A stretch of 64,000 bases of DNA from Bimastos eiseni (lineage: Eukaryota; Annelida; Clitellata; Crassiclitellata; Lumbricidae). Shown one piece after another: positions 1-9,984 of this stretch. The notes under the pieces are model-generated. The model made no database searches. It saw nothing but the letters and a program-made list of their open reading frames with translations, and had not been told where the DNA came from. The stretch's first letter is position 1. Each line of letters starts with the position of its first letter. The stretch is taken from the NCBI GenBank assembly GCA_959347315.1, contig OY365814.1, forward strand, positions 32,412,387 through 32,476,386, given 5' to 3'. Made by a program: the position numbers and the translations under genes.

Positions 1-1050
1 GATCCGACCTACGCACGAGGGGGCCCGACCTCGCACTTCAGTCATTTCTCGGAACTGTGTGTGACGACAAGCAACCATGTATTCACCTGGGTACTCGATC
101 ACCCAAGCGTACTCGTATCGATCACTTCGATCAGACACGCAAGTAGATACACTTCGGGAAAACGGGAGGAGTATCTATGACCAACGTAGGTAGCCAACAG
201 TAATGTTTATGTATCGATCAATTCTTGGTCTACTGGTCTACTTGTTATCTTAAACCTGGGTTTCCGACTACCCAGACTTTCGCGTGCCTCTTGGTCCATT
301 TCCGACTGCCCAGACTTTAACGTCTGCGTTCATCTGCTTCATACTTGGGTATCGGACGACAAGGGACAACCCCGACTTTCACGTGCCTCTTGATCTATTT
401 CCGTGTGAGGCATACCGGCCTCACACGCATAAGTTATCATGTACACGATTGACTGTCCTCTGCGTTGGCAATTGTCTGCCAACACCGTAATATATTCTGA
501 GACTTCGGGAAACCTGGAGGAGTAACTGTGACCAACGTAGGTAACAAACAAGAGTACTTGTCGAAAGACCATAAAACCATCAAGAAGAGTTATTTGACTT
601 GTAACCTGAAGGTATCAATCGGCACCAGTGTTTTCTCTTGTTTGTCACGTGCTCTTCTAACGTGTTCCCCCTCCACGTGTATTTCCAGCGGATCCTTCGG
701 GAATTTCCCGGTATTTCTATCGAACGGCCACCCGAACTCTGTTACTATCTGTACCATTCTCGGCCACCGGGGCCTCTCTGACTATATGCGGTCGCTAATC
801 CTGGGACTTGCCCAGTCTGTATCTATCACGGCCACTCGAGTGTTAACGATCACGGCTACCCGAACTTCCACGGTCTCCAACAACCCAAGTGCTGCCGGAA
901 GACCCCGGGAGTAACAATGACCACGTTAGGTAGCCATGTATATATATTAACGAAACTGTACAGGGAAAAGAATATGCGGAAACACCCACAATTATTGAGG
1001 TCTTCGGCACCAGTCACGACCGTTTCGTCTAGGGGTATTTTAAGAGGGCC
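1..1050. repeat. degenerate long-period tandem repeat
   Basis: Similar blocks recur at about 150-200, 500-550 and 890-940, each with a GGGAGGAGTA-like core followed by TGACCAACGTAGGTA or a close variant, giving a period of roughly 350-385 bp. Shorter shared pieces (GTGCCTCTTG near 284 and 383, CCCAGACTTT near 270 and 310) show internal sub-repeats. No coding signal is convincing here. Confidence 0.55.
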
Positions 1051-1065
1051 CAAATAATAGTTCTT

Positions 1066-1160
1066 TATTTAGCCCCCACCGCCTGGTCTCTGGCAGTGCC
1101 AGCCCCAAGCTTGGATAAGGAGGAGGGCGACACTAACGATCTTTGCTTTCACACAGTGTC
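1066..1160 (+). repeat. family A dispersed repeat, copy 1
   Basis: Copy of the ~110-bp family recognised by CCAGTCCCAAGCCTGG followed by a GGAGGAGGGCGACGCTAATG block and ending in CACAGTGTCGTTAAACTGC. This copy reads CCAGCCCCAAGCTTGG and GAGGAGGGCGAC. Its end runs into a TTCTTTAGACACCTTATAAA segment that also occurs near 5760 and 6172. Confidence 0.8.
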
Positions 1161-2070
1161 GTTCTTTAGACACCTTATAAATGCCTCCTCCCGAAGCTAC
1201 ATATTTTTATACATAAATGCAGGTTGCTCATTCTTATTTCAAGCCTAAAGTTGATTTGTGCATTATGATAAGTTTGATAACGATAGTCATTGAGACTACA
1301 ATGATGTATAATCAATAATCACTTTCAAGTTCAAATTGCAATTGCAGTCACAGTCAGAATTTGAGTTTTATGTGTGACACATGTACGAGTTCTGTGCTAC
1401 TTTGAAACGGACATTTACATTGTGCAGTTATTGCTGTAGAACAATGTGGTTTTATTTTAATCAAATACCTTTGTCACGACATAGGCATATGTATCATAGA
1501 CATGTCCGATTAAGAGCCCGTCCTCATATTATATACGCAGTAAGAGGAGGTGTGTTTTCCAATTTCGGCGATTTTTCGTACACGTGCGTATGACGGTGGA
1601 CATAACACAAGTGAATCGAAAAGTGTGTACTTAGTTCTACTTGCCAAAATATAACTGTCTAATGATGCCGTCCAAATTATCCTTTTTCAAATGTACATGC
1701 AGTCGTTGCTGATATTTTACTTCTTCGTGACAGTATACAAATTTAAGCTATTTATTTTTTGTTAAGCATCATATTTTAATTTAATTGATTTTTGAAGTAT
1801 GATGCCTAACCAAAAAAAGTAGCCTGTGGTAAAATATATCAATGTCTTATAGATGTCTTTAGCCATTTAATCTTTATAAAGGAGTCAAATGCTCATACCT
1901 GAGATGCACGTACGCATGGGGATGGGTCCACAAAATGCCACGATTTTTTTGCGTGCGTAATGTATGGATGTGCCCTAACTGCTTGAACATATTAAGATTG
2001 TTAGGCTCTGTTGAATACCTTTTAAATGCTGTGTTAGGGCCGTATAAGTACTCTGTGCACAAGGAGGAAG
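1161..2070. other. AT-rich intergenic, no gene seen
   Basis: I see no gene. It contains a short imperfect hairpin: GTTAAGCATCATA at 1761-1773 pairs with TATGATGCCTAAC at 1798-1810 with one mismatch. Confidence 0.5.
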
Positions 2071-2180
2071 CTGTAACTCCGCCACTGGTAGTACTAGGCC
2101 AGTGCCAGTCCCAAGCCTGGATAAAGTAGGAGGACGACGCTATTGGTCTTTGATACCACACAGTGTCGTTAAACTGCAAC
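2071..2180 (+). repeat. family A repeat, copy 2
   Basis: Near-consensus copy with AACTCCGCCACTG at its left, CCAGTCCCAAGCCTGG in the middle and CACAGTGTCGTTAAACTGC at its right edge. Confidence 0.85.
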
Positions 2181-2189
2181 AACCACCAG

Positions 2190-2290
2190 CAAGCTGTAAG
2201 TGTTGTAATAATATTATGCCAAGCAAATTTCTGTCGATTGCAACGGACATTGTGGTCAAAATCGGTCGTTAGACTCTAGATCCATCCACC
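2190..2290 (+). repeat. family C dispersed repeat, copy 1
   Basis: A ~90-bp family recognised by ATGCCAAGCAAATTTCTGTC, then CAACGGCCATTGTTGTCAAA, then CTCTGGATCCATCCA. Other copies lie at 3818-3908 (minus), 6250-6336 and 6360-6452. Confidence 0.7.
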
Positions 2291-2399
2291 ATTAGATTAT
2301 TATTGGTCATAGAGATTTCTCGGGTCAGCCCCGCATGTCTTCCAGCCTCTGCACTAGGGTCTCCTCTATTCCGCACCGGGCTTCCCTTCGTTCTTCTAC

Positions 2400-2640
2400 C
2401 TGCTGACTTCTGGTGGTTCCCCACATGCGCTCTGCCGCGACCCAATCCAGGAGCATAGCCTACGTGGGTCCCCCCAGCTGGAACAGCCTGCCCTTCCTCT
2501 TCGGAAGAAGCTTCTCTCTCTCTCTCTCTCCTGTTACCCTCCGGAAGCGCTTGAAGACTTTTTGATTGTTTGTTTAAGTTTTTTGAGTCTTGAGTACCTC
2601 TGATTTGAGTGGCGCTATATAAGTGCTCCATTACATTACA
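2400..2640 (+). pseudogene. LINE 3'-end fragment (B1), sense on plus
   Basis: Plus-strand translation near 2458-2510 reads YVGPPSWNSLPFLFG. This matches the C-terminal motif of many non-LTR retrotransposon polymerases (AFS..GP..WN.LP). A (TC)n run at 2516-2532 breaks the frame before a LRKRLKTF-like segment. The piece ends in GTGGCGCTATATAAG and ATTACATTACATTA, the usual LINE 3' end in this window. Clade (CR1/L2-like) is inferred. Confidence 0.7.
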
Positions 2641-3124
2641 TTATATTATATAATTTTCATTACATTATCCCGTCTTCTGAACGTCCACGTTTCAATTGCA
2701 TACATCAAGACACAGACGACACACACTTCATCGGATGGTATCCACTTTCGTTCTTATGCCTAGGTTTTTCATCCTCCCTATTGCTTTAACTAGAGCCACA
2801 GTTCACGGCGTTGTTGCAATTCAATGTCGTGGTAACGTCTTTGTCGTTTATATACATAGAGTCGTTTGAAACCGTTTAAAAGGTGTCTACCGACAGCATT
2901 GCTTACTTTTAATAGGATGCCTAGATAAACAAATTCATTTGGCCCCTATTTGACCTCTCCCACCTTGACCCTTTTTGGCCCGATGCCCCTGCCATCGTTT
3001 TCGTTATGGTAGATTATTTCATTATTTAGTAGATCCTGCTGCCTGTCCTGTTTCGTCAGCTGTGCTCGCACTTTCCTGGTCTGATCTTCCTTCAGTCGAT
3101 CCACCGTCCACGTCGCCTTGTTTG

Positions 3125-3190
3125 TTAGTTGTAGTTTAATGACACTGTGTGAGAACAAAGATCATTAGCGTCTTAATTCCTCCTTTATCC
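3125..3190 (-). repeat. family A repeat, partial
   Basis: Minus-orientation piece with AGTTTAATGACACTGTGTGA and CCTCCTTTATCCAGGCT, lying within the LINE fragment. Confidence 0.65.
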
Positions 3191-3439
3191 AGGCTGAAAA
3201 TTTGTGTCTGTTGATCTACAAACTCTGTGCTACTAATACTCATTTGCTATTATATCTTTTACTGAATATATTATTCTCTCCAGACAATTATAGTATGGAC
3301 GTTGTTGGCGATATTGGGTTTCCCGTCTTATATCTATAGCCACTGGCCAAATTCTCCAAGTCCCGCACCCCCGAATGCGCCTGGCCTTCTGTGTCTTTCG
3401 TCACCTCAATCAGCCTCTTGTCCATGTGTGTTGTTGATT

Positions 3440-3540
3440 ATTTAACAACTCCGTTCCATAACGAAGATGATTTGATTTCGTCCTCCTTTCTCCAAGCTTG
3501 GGACTGGCACTGTCAAAGTACGAACAGTGGCGGAGTTAGT
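3440..3540 (-). repeat. family A repeat interrupting the LINE
   Basis: Carries CCAAGCTTGGGACTGGCACT and GAACAGTGGCGGAGTTAG. It falls between the RT A-region and the next RT block, which implies insertion into the older LINE. Confidence 0.7.
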
Positions 3541-3817
3541 TCTTCTGTCTGCTACATACGACCTTATATAGTGTCGCCCATGTGACCTCATGATTGATGG
3601 AGTCAAATGCCTCCTTAAAATCTATCAGGCAGCGATAGGTGTTTCGTTCTTTCCTCTGTGCTTGTTCGTTTTCGACCTTGGTAAAATGCGATCAATGGAC
3701 ACCTTTAAAACCTGCACTGCCTAACGATTATAAGGACCCAGCTGAAATCATGTTGAAATTTCATAATACGAAACTCCAATGTATTAGTTGGCATGTTACG
3801 TTTTAAGGGTGTTGAAT

Positions 3818-3908
3818 GATGGATGGATGGATCTAAGAGTTTAACGACCGCTTATGACAACAATGGCCGTTGCAGTCGACAGAAATCTGCTTGGCATATT
3901 ACAGCACA
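3818..3908 (-). repeat. family C repeat, copy 2
   Basis: Reverse-orientation copy with GGATGGATGGATCTAAGAG, AATGGCCGTTGCAGTCGAC and AGAAATCTGCTTGGCATA. Confidence 0.7.
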
Positions 3909-3936
3909 ATTGAATGAGCACCAACATTGGTGATTT

Positions 3937-4048
3937 AAACTCCACCACTGCGTGCACTCAGGCAGTGCCAGTCCCAAACCTTTTTGCGGGAGGAGGGCAA
4001 CGAAAATGATCCTTGTTATGACACGGTATCCTTAAACTGAAACTACCA
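3937..4048 (+). repeat. family A repeat
   Basis: Diverged copy with AACTCCACCACTG, CCAGTCCCAAACC and GGAGGAGGGCAACG. Confidence 0.75.
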
Positions 4049-4249
4049 TAATTATGGTCGTGATTTCCAGCAACAGTTCATCTTTTCCGTCACATATTAC
4101 AGTTGATGAGCTGCAATAGGCTATGCCACGCGAGAACTGTTCAGAGCAATTGAACACATCATCTCCCTTGGTCGATTTGCTGTTGTGTAACGACACCGTG
4201 TGATAACAAGTATCACTGGCAAAGAGACGGTCAAAGAGACGGACAAATG

Positions 4250-4600
4250 TTTTTTAGATTGCTAATACATCATCTTCCATTTTTATCTTTTCTTCTGATT
4301 CTCCGCGTTTCCCTGTCGTACATCAAGACACTCAACACACTGGATCAAATGATAACCACTTTTGTGCCTATGCCTATGATTTGCACCTCCGTATTGTTTT
4401 ACATTGGATCCAGAACTCACGTCGCCATTGCAATTCCTCTTTATATTTCCTTGCTGTTAATAGGCTGCCCAGGTTGACACACTTAATACAAGTACTTAAG
4501 ATATGTTTAAATATCAGCGGCTGCCCTAATACAATTATAGCGTCGATTGAAGCTGTTTAAAAGGTGTTTAAAGACATCATTGCTTGTCGTATATAATAGT
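4250..4600 (-). pseudogene. second decayed LINE RT fragment
   Basis: Minus-strand sequence parallels the 2700-2935 part of the first LINE copy: ACACCTTTTAAACAGCTTC near 4550, NLGSLLTARKYKEELQWR in translation near 4420-4475, and the reverse of a GTACATCAAGACACTCAAC block near 4320 that corresponds to GCATACATCAAGACAC near 2698. It is too decayed to code. Confidence 0.55.
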
Positions 4601-4606
4601 ACAATT

Positions 4607-5125
4607 TAGAGCTGCGGAAATTAACGATTAATTAATTGATTAATCGTTGATTTATTTTAACGGTTAAAATGTTTCTAACGATTATTTGTTTCGATTATTC
4701 CGCCTATCACTAACATGTACCGGGAGTCTGAAAGAAACAACATAAAACGGATACATTGTAATATGGCGGCGGATAATAATCGAGATATTAAATATAAACA
4801 CATATCAGGTCGATTACATGAACATTTTCGATTCAAATTATTGGCTGACGGAAATATCGAAAATGCTGGTATTTTTTATAGCATTCAGTGCAACAAATTG
4901 TTTGTATACCATGGATCTAACACTTCAGTATGAGCAAGAAAACCGCTGGGGTTATTTTCTGCAAGTAACTAAATTCTATAACTGAGAATTTTAATTGAAA
5001 CGTCATTTATTTGTCTGACAGATGTAATTAAACACACTTGTGTGATTTAATCGAATTAACTATTAATTAATCGTTAATTTTTTTAAAGTTGTCTATTAAA
5101 ATTAAATTAATCGTTAACAGCCCTA
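4607..5125. mobile_element. non-autonomous hAT-like element with BED remnant
   Basis: The ends are inverted: TAGAGCTGCGGAAATTAACG at the left and TCGTTAACAGCCCTA at the right, of the AGGGCTG..AACGATTA kind known from hAT elements. Flanks form a near-exact 8-bp target duplication, GTACAATT (4599-4606) and GTATAATT (5126-5133), the size typical of hAT. Plus-strand translation at 4715-4933 contains EHFRFKLLADGN and CNKLFVYHGSNTS, resembling the N-terminal BED zinc finger of hAT transposases (W.HF....C..C...YHG.TS.L). The rest of a transposase is absent. Confidence 0.75.
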
Positions 5126-5258
5126 GTATAATTTACTTGCTTATTTCGAAAGAAAATAATCTGATAATATACGCAGAAAGCTGACAGTGGACAATAAAAT
5201 TTGCTAGAATTGATCAACAAAACCCAGTAAATAGTTGTTATTATTTAAATTACATTTT

Positions 5259-5373
5259 GAACTCCGCTACTGTTTGCATTCTGACAGTGCCAGTAACAAG
5301 CTTGGATGAAAGAGAAAATCTATGGTTATGATCTTTGTTACCACACCTTCTCGTTGTACTGAAACAGCTACTA
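5259..5373 (+). repeat. family A repeat, cluster unit 1
   Basis: ACTCCGCTACTG at the left, then CAGTGCCAGTAACAAGCTTGG; the right end is diverged. Confidence 0.65.
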
Positions 5374-5379
5374 TAGTAC

Positions 5380-5477
5380 GTTAACTCCGATACGGTCAAT
5401 ACAATAAGAGTGCCAGTCCCAAATCTGGCTTAAAAAGGGAGACGATTATCATCTTTGCTGTCGTTAAGCAGCAACCA
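5380..5477 (+). repeat. family A repeat, cluster unit 2
   Basis: TTAACTCCGATACGG then AGTGCCAGTCCCAAATCTGG and GTCGTTAAGCAGCAACC. Confidence 0.65.
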
Positions 5478-5502
5478 TCCAATCACTGGATTCGTATCAG
5501 GT

Positions 5503-5598
5503 CTAAACTCTGACAGTGACAGTCCGAAGCCTGGATAAAAAAGGAGGGCGACGCTAATCGTGCATGTTATGGCACATCGTTGTTAAGCAAGCTACTGC
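5503..5598 (+). repeat. family A repeat, cluster unit 3
   Basis: CAGTCCGAAGCCTGGATAAA and AGGAGGGCGACGCTAATCG. Confidence 0.7.
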
Positions 5599-5599
5599 T

Positions 5600-5680
5600 A
5601 TCGTGGCGACAGTCCCAATCCTAGAGAAATTAGGAGGGCGGTGTGAATGATCGCTGTCAGGACACGGCGTCGTCAAACGT
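5600..5680 (+). repeat. family A repeat, cluster unit 4
   Basis: CAGTCCCAATCCTAGAGAAA and AGGAGGGCGGTGTGAATGAT; truncated at the left. Confidence 0.65.
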
Positions 5681-5810
5681 ATATTAAATATTAAACAACT
5701 AATCGGTGCTGTAGCACCTTACCCAGAGCTATATCATTGTTAATGGTTTATGCAGAGATTTCTTTAGACACCTTGAAAATTCCTCTGACCTAAAATACAT
5801 GTTCTATTTA

Positions 5811-5905
5811 AAACTCAGGCAATGTTCGCACTCTGACATTGACAGTCCCAAGCCTAGATTAAAGAGGAGGTGTCGCTACTGATCTTTGTTTATCACACAG
5901 CTCAC
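5811..5905 (+). repeat. family A repeat, cluster unit 5
   Basis: TGTTCGCACTCTGACATTG, CAGTCCCAAGCCTAGATTAA and TATCACACAGCTCAC. Confidence 0.7.
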
Positions 5906-6249
5906 TGCATATGACACAAATCATCATCAATATGAACACGTCGTAAAATAAACGTACAATTACGCCTACTGTATCATGCATTTGTAACCAAGGACCAAGG
6001 TGTACCAATAGGTTCTCGTTAAAGGTATCGCAAACTATCTATGTACTATTAAGGCCCTTCGCTTACAATTGTCAGTACTGCAAAATACAGAGAAAAAAGT
6101 ATAGATCTTGAAATGCTGTAAAGTAGTATAAACAATGCTTCAAAACCATGGAATAAGCCTACTGGCTATAGGGCTTTCTTAAGACACCCTAAAAATGCCA
6201 CCATCCGAATCTACATATTCTATATAATTATAAGCCTATTCATCTAATT

Positions 6250-6336
6250 GTAAGCTGTAAGTGCTGTAATATGCCCAGCAAATTTTTGTCCACGGCAACG
6301 GGTTCTGTTGTCATAAGCTGTCGTTGAACCCTGGAT
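6250..6336 (+). repeat. family C repeat, copy 3
   Basis: GTAAGTGCTGTAATATGCCC, then CACGGCAACGGGTTCTGTTG, then CCCTGGATCTATCC. A second copy follows 24 bp later. Confidence 0.7.
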
Positions 6337-6359
6337 CTATCCATCTCTCCTATGCATCT

Positions 6360-6452
6360 AAGTGCTGTAACATGCCAAGCAAGATTTCTGTCGACCGCAA
6401 CGGCCATTGTTGTCAAAAGCTGTCGTTAAACTCTGGATCCAATACATCTGGC
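6360..6452 (+). repeat. family C repeat, copy 4
   Basis: AAGTGCTGTAACATGCCAAG, GACCGCAACGGCCATTGTTG and AAACTCTGGATCC: the closest copy to the family pattern. Confidence 0.75.
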
Positions 6453-6529
6453 CAGCTATGAAGACATCGTTGACATCTGATGAAGTCAACGTCTCGGAAT
6501 GTATCCTGGAAAAACATATGATGCTTCGC

Positions 6530-6608
6530 CATGGTGGTGCCAGTCCAAGACCTTGTAAAAAGAGGAGGGCGACGCTGACTCTTTTCTATGACATTGCATC
6601 GGTAAACA
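6530..6608 (+). repeat. family A repeat, truncated
   Basis: GGTGCCAGTCCAAGACCTTG and AGAGGAGGGCGACGCTGAC; the left part is missing. Confidence 0.65.
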
Positions 6609-6635
6609 TATACTACAGAAAAATGAAATGAGTCA

Positions 6636-6722
6636 TAGATAGATAAAAAGATAGACAGAAAAACAGACCGACAGACAGAGACACAGACAGAGACAGAAAG
6701 ACAGAGTCAGAGAGATACAGAA
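6636..6722. repeat. degenerate ACAG microsatellite
   Basis: Purine-rich run built from ACAGAC, ACAGAG and AGATAGA units. Confidence 0.75.
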
Positions 6723-7921
6723 AATACACGTATCATATGAATCAGAGGTCAATGAAATTGAATAGATTCGTGGCCATTGATACCGATGTTGTTTAGTAGG
6801 ACTGCATGACTCAGAGACTCAGAGTCCATCTGTACATCCGATATCTATTGATTCACTCATATACGTTGGCCGGTCCAAACTGGACGATAGATGGCGCGTC
6901 AACAGCTGTTCAAGCAGTCCGAGAACCAATGGGTACGTCTTTCAATAACGACCTCATTATGGCCTCGACCCTCAGCAGTTTTCAACTAATTAATCGGGTG
7001 AGATCCTTCACCCCGCTGTCCGTTTGAATGGGTTAACAACTTTTAGGTCCCAGTGGAAACGCACAGTTACACACCTTTTAAAATTTATTATGTATGAAAA
7101 TGCAACAAGAATTGGCTTATAGTTCGATTTGCATAAATTGTCATCTAATCATAGTCGATGTTATTATGACTACAATATCCTATATGGCAGAATACTAAAT
7201 ACACTTTTAAATGCTATTTTGGATGCTATGAATAATGAATTCATTTTCAACCGCTTCAGTGGTACTTCAAATAACTTACCTATTTTACGCTTTCATTTCC
7301 TCAATAAATTATTTAAACTGGTAGGGCTACAATAATGATCTCGCATAGGAGGCGAGTAAGTAGATTTAGAAGAAAAACTGAAGGCGAGGCAAACAAGCGA
7401 GGAGGATATCATTCGCGAGACCGTACTGAGAAATATAGGTCCTGCATCAGATTTTTCAACTGCTGTCATCAAGACCTGCAATGTGGTCGCGAATTCAACA
7501 AGGGGCGTTTTCATCATTTGCACAAAACAACATCATAAAACAAAGGACCTGCGACTCATTGTCTTCGAAGAATTGTTGTCTATTAGAGCTGAACTGCGTG
7601 GGCGATAACATTATGGGCCAAATTTCAACCAAATTGATGCGGTTGAGTCCGCGCGTCGTAGGAATGTCGCATGGCCTATATATCATTGCAAGCGCTGTCA
7701 AATTATAGCGTCAATCGACCTTGGGCTACAGAAGAGTTCCAATGGCATTATGCCAAACGAACACGTAGGTGACATGATGCCAAATCAACGGTGATATCAT
7801 TGACTGTTATATTTGCATCGGACAATACTGAATCAGAACTTGCTCATATTGCAAATTGTTCCGAAAGCTACAGTTACGTTGCGGAAAGTATTGGCGTGGG
7901 ATGCACCATTATCAGTAGTTG
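6723..7921. other. intergenic, no gene recognised
   Basis: Several short open frames on both strands overlap at 7290-7710, but none shows a domain, a consistent splice structure or a familiar motif. I see nothing I can name. Confidence 0.4.
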
Positions 7922-8013
7922 GAGTTTAACGACACTATGTGATGATAATTAAGATCATTAGATTAGCGTCGCCCTCCTTCTTTATCCCGACTTGGAATGA
8001 CACTGTCCACTTT
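7922..8013 (-). repeat. family A repeat
   Basis: Reverse copy: GTTTAACGACACTATGTGAT, TAGCGTCGCCCTCCTTCTTT and ATCCCGACTTGGAATGACAC. Confidence 0.8.
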
Positions 8014-8070
8014 TCTTAAGTTTTCTCCTGTGTATCGTAGTGCGCTTGCAGATTGTGTTAAAGAATATAC

Positions 8071-8117
8071 GTACTTACTTACTTACTTACTTACCTACTT
8101 ACTTACTTACTTACTTG
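8071..8117. repeat. (TTAC)n microsatellite
   Basis: About eleven TTAC units with one CTAC interruption. Confidence 0.9.
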
Positions 8118-8124
8118 TGCCGAC

Positions 8125-8440
8125 TTGTATATAACACCAACAGCCGGTTTTGTCAGATCCGCATCTATGGCGGCTGCCAACCGCAATACACAGATATAGG
8201 TGGGCTGCCCAGATCGTACATCTTTCAACCGGTGGCCATCGAGATCCTTGGTCTTCTGAACCATTCAGCCTCGGATTTCATCAATGACGTACACAACCGT
8301 ATTTCCTCTATTAGCGGTGACAGACGCGGATCAATCTTCCTTTTTTTCAACGTCTGCCTAATAGCATTCATTATTATGAACTTGTCGATTCCAAGGGGAA
8401 CTTCTCTTCGAACCACGAAGACGAAGCCTGACCCTCCAGA
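8125..8440 (+). pseudogene. TE-derived C-terminal fragment, frameshifted
   Basis: Plus translation reads PQYTDIGGLPRSYIFQPVAI, then LLNHSASDFINDVHNRISSI, then SGDRRGSIFLF. I recall this pattern (sY.FQPVAvEtlG..n.SA.dFl..lg.RIs.iSGd.RE..FLFQR) as a common retroelement-associated protein segment in invertebrate genomes. Just after FLF the reading continues better in the +1 frame as FQRL, so a frameshift lies near 8340. It is an isolated remnant, flanked upstream by a family A copy and a TTAC microsatellite. Family assignment is from memory only. Confidence 0.5.
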
Positions 8441-8519
8441 GAATTATCTCATATATAGGTTAATAATATTCTAATCTCTAAATCCCAGGGTACGATGTTC
8501 CCCAGAGGCAAAAAATAAA

Positions 8520-8583
8520 AATATAATAATAATAATAACAATAATAATTATCGTAATAATAATAATAATAATAATAACAATAG
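8520..8583. repeat. (AAT)n microsatellite
   Basis: AAT triplets with occasional AAC and CGT interruptions. Confidence 0.9.
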
Positions 8584-8737
8584 TCGTCATACTTAGGTAT
8601 ACCTGGATCATGCATTCTGAACGTCCGTGAAAGCCGACAAACACTTCCTAAATCAAAGAATAAAAATCAATCAGTCAGACAGACGCACAGACGAACATGT
8701 ACACAGACAGACAGGTAACCTACAGATTGCATTAAAT

Positions 8738-8962
8738 TCCACCTTCTTCCTCCTCCTTCTTTTCCTTCTATTCCTCCTTCTTCCATCCTTCCTCCTCTTC
8801 TCTTACTCCTCCCCGCCTCTCTTCCTCCGATCTCTTCATCTCCCACCCTTCCTCCATCCCACATTCCTTCTCCATCTCCTCCTTCTTCTCCGTCTCCTCC
8901 TTCTCCTCCTCGTCGTCCTCCTCCTCCTCGTCGTCCTGCTCCTCCTCGTCGTCCTCCTCCTC
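8738..8962. repeat. long polypyrimidine tract
   Basis: About 225 bp almost entirely C and T on the plus strand, with CTCCTT, CTCCTC and CTCGTC units near its end. Such tracts can form triplex DNA. Open frames across it on both strands are low-complexity. Confidence 0.9.
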
Positions 8963-9144
8963 TTCGTATGCTTATGTGTCTGTGGAATGTTGCCATCAGC
9001 GTTGATAAGATAAGCTCTCCTCTGTTCAATTGTTGATCTTGTCAGAGCGTCTTCGTGAATCTGGGTTTATGTCTTCCTTCACCCTACGTGGCAGATGCAA
9101 CAATAAATACCCCATCATAACCGACGTACACCAACACCACCCGT

Positions 9145-9460
9145 CACTTGTGGGAGGGTGAATGGTGCGGGAGAGTGTGAGGGTGATTGGGCGTGGAAGG
9201 ATGGGTAGGTGTGGGAGGATTGGTGGGTGTGGGAGGATTGGTGGGTGTGGGAGGATTGGTGGGTGTGGAAGGGTGGGTTTTGGATGGTGGGAGGGTATGG
9301 GAAGTGGGTGGGTGTGGAAGTGTGGGTGTGTGAGTATGGAATTCTGTGCGGGTGTGGTACTGTGGGTGAAAGTGTGGGTGTTTGTGTAAATATGTTTGAG
9401 TGTGAGGGATTGGTGGCTGTTGGAGAATGTGTTGGTGTGGGTGAGGGTGGGACGATGGGT
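9145..9460. repeat. G-rich minisatellite
   Basis: An 18-bp unit, GTGTGGGAGGATTGGTGG, is repeated about three times exactly near 9207-9265, inside a longer tract of GTGTGGG-like degenerate units. The G-run density allows G-quadruplex formation. Open frames here are repeat artefacts. Confidence 0.85.
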
Positions 9461-9790
9461 TGTAGGAGTATGCGTGTTTATCAAGCGTTGAGCAAGCAGA
9501 TAAAGAACAAGAAGAAGATCATCAACAAACCGCCTCTGGTATGACAAGAGGAACGAAGAAGAAGAAGATAAGAAAGTAATACGATGCAAAGGTGCAGAAA
9601 TATATAAAAATATATAAAGAGAAGAAATATTAGGAGAAAATGAAAATTGCCGCAGTAGTTGCTGTTTTGGCGGTGGTCCGTTGTACTGCTGGCCGTAGTT
9701 GTATTCTATGGAACTAATGGAAACAGTTGTAAGGATTGTCGTGGTTGTAGCAGTACTGACAGTAGCCGTTGTTGCTGCGTGATAGCTTAA

Positions 9791-9984
9791 GTAGAGAACA
9801 AGAATAAAAACAAGAACAAGAAATTGAAGAAGTTGATGATAATGATGACGATTGCGGTCACAAATACAATTGATACATATAATACATATATTGTTGCCTG
9901 TTCAATTGTATTTGTGACCGCAATCGTCATCATTATCATCAACTTCTTCAATTTCTTGTTCTTGTTTTTATTCTTGTTCTCTAC
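9791..9984. repeat. perfect 83-bp inverted repeat, 28-bp loop
   Basis: The left arm 9791-9873 (starting GTAGAGAACAAG, ending TACAATTGA) is the exact reverse complement of the right arm 9902-9984; I compared all 83 positions and found no mismatch. The spacer is 9874-9901. A transcript would fold into an uninterrupted 83-bp hairpin. It could be a hairpin-RNA source, a foldback element, a recent inverted duplication or a sequencing/assembly artefact. Confidence 0.95.

Larger units (their letters stand above)
2690..3690 (-). pseudogene. decayed LINE reverse transcriptase
   Basis: Minus-strand translation in several frames shows RT landmarks in the right order: YRCLIDFKEAFDSINHE (about 3600-3655, the catalytic-palm A region), SGYRYKTGNPISPTTSI (about 3290-3340, replacing the GVRQG..SP..FN region), NEFVYLGILLK (about 2890-2935, thumb side) and VCVLMYAIETWTF (about 2695-2735). 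Stop codons and frame changes are frequent. Family A copies in minus orientation sit inside it at 3125-3190 and 3440-3540, so it has been interrupted. It is an old, non-functional non-LTR retrotransposon; RTE-like affinity is a guess from the FVYLG and LLYG.ETW style motifs. Confidence 0.75.

Noticed and set aside
7290..7710. Overlapping short frames as a small gene
   Set aside because: No start context, domain, splice pattern or strand preference supports any of them.
8627..9589. Leu-rich, Arg-Gly-rich and Thr-Pro-rich frames resembling secreted or RNA-binding proteins
   Set aside because: They come from a polypyrimidine tract and a G-rich minisatellite on opposite strands.
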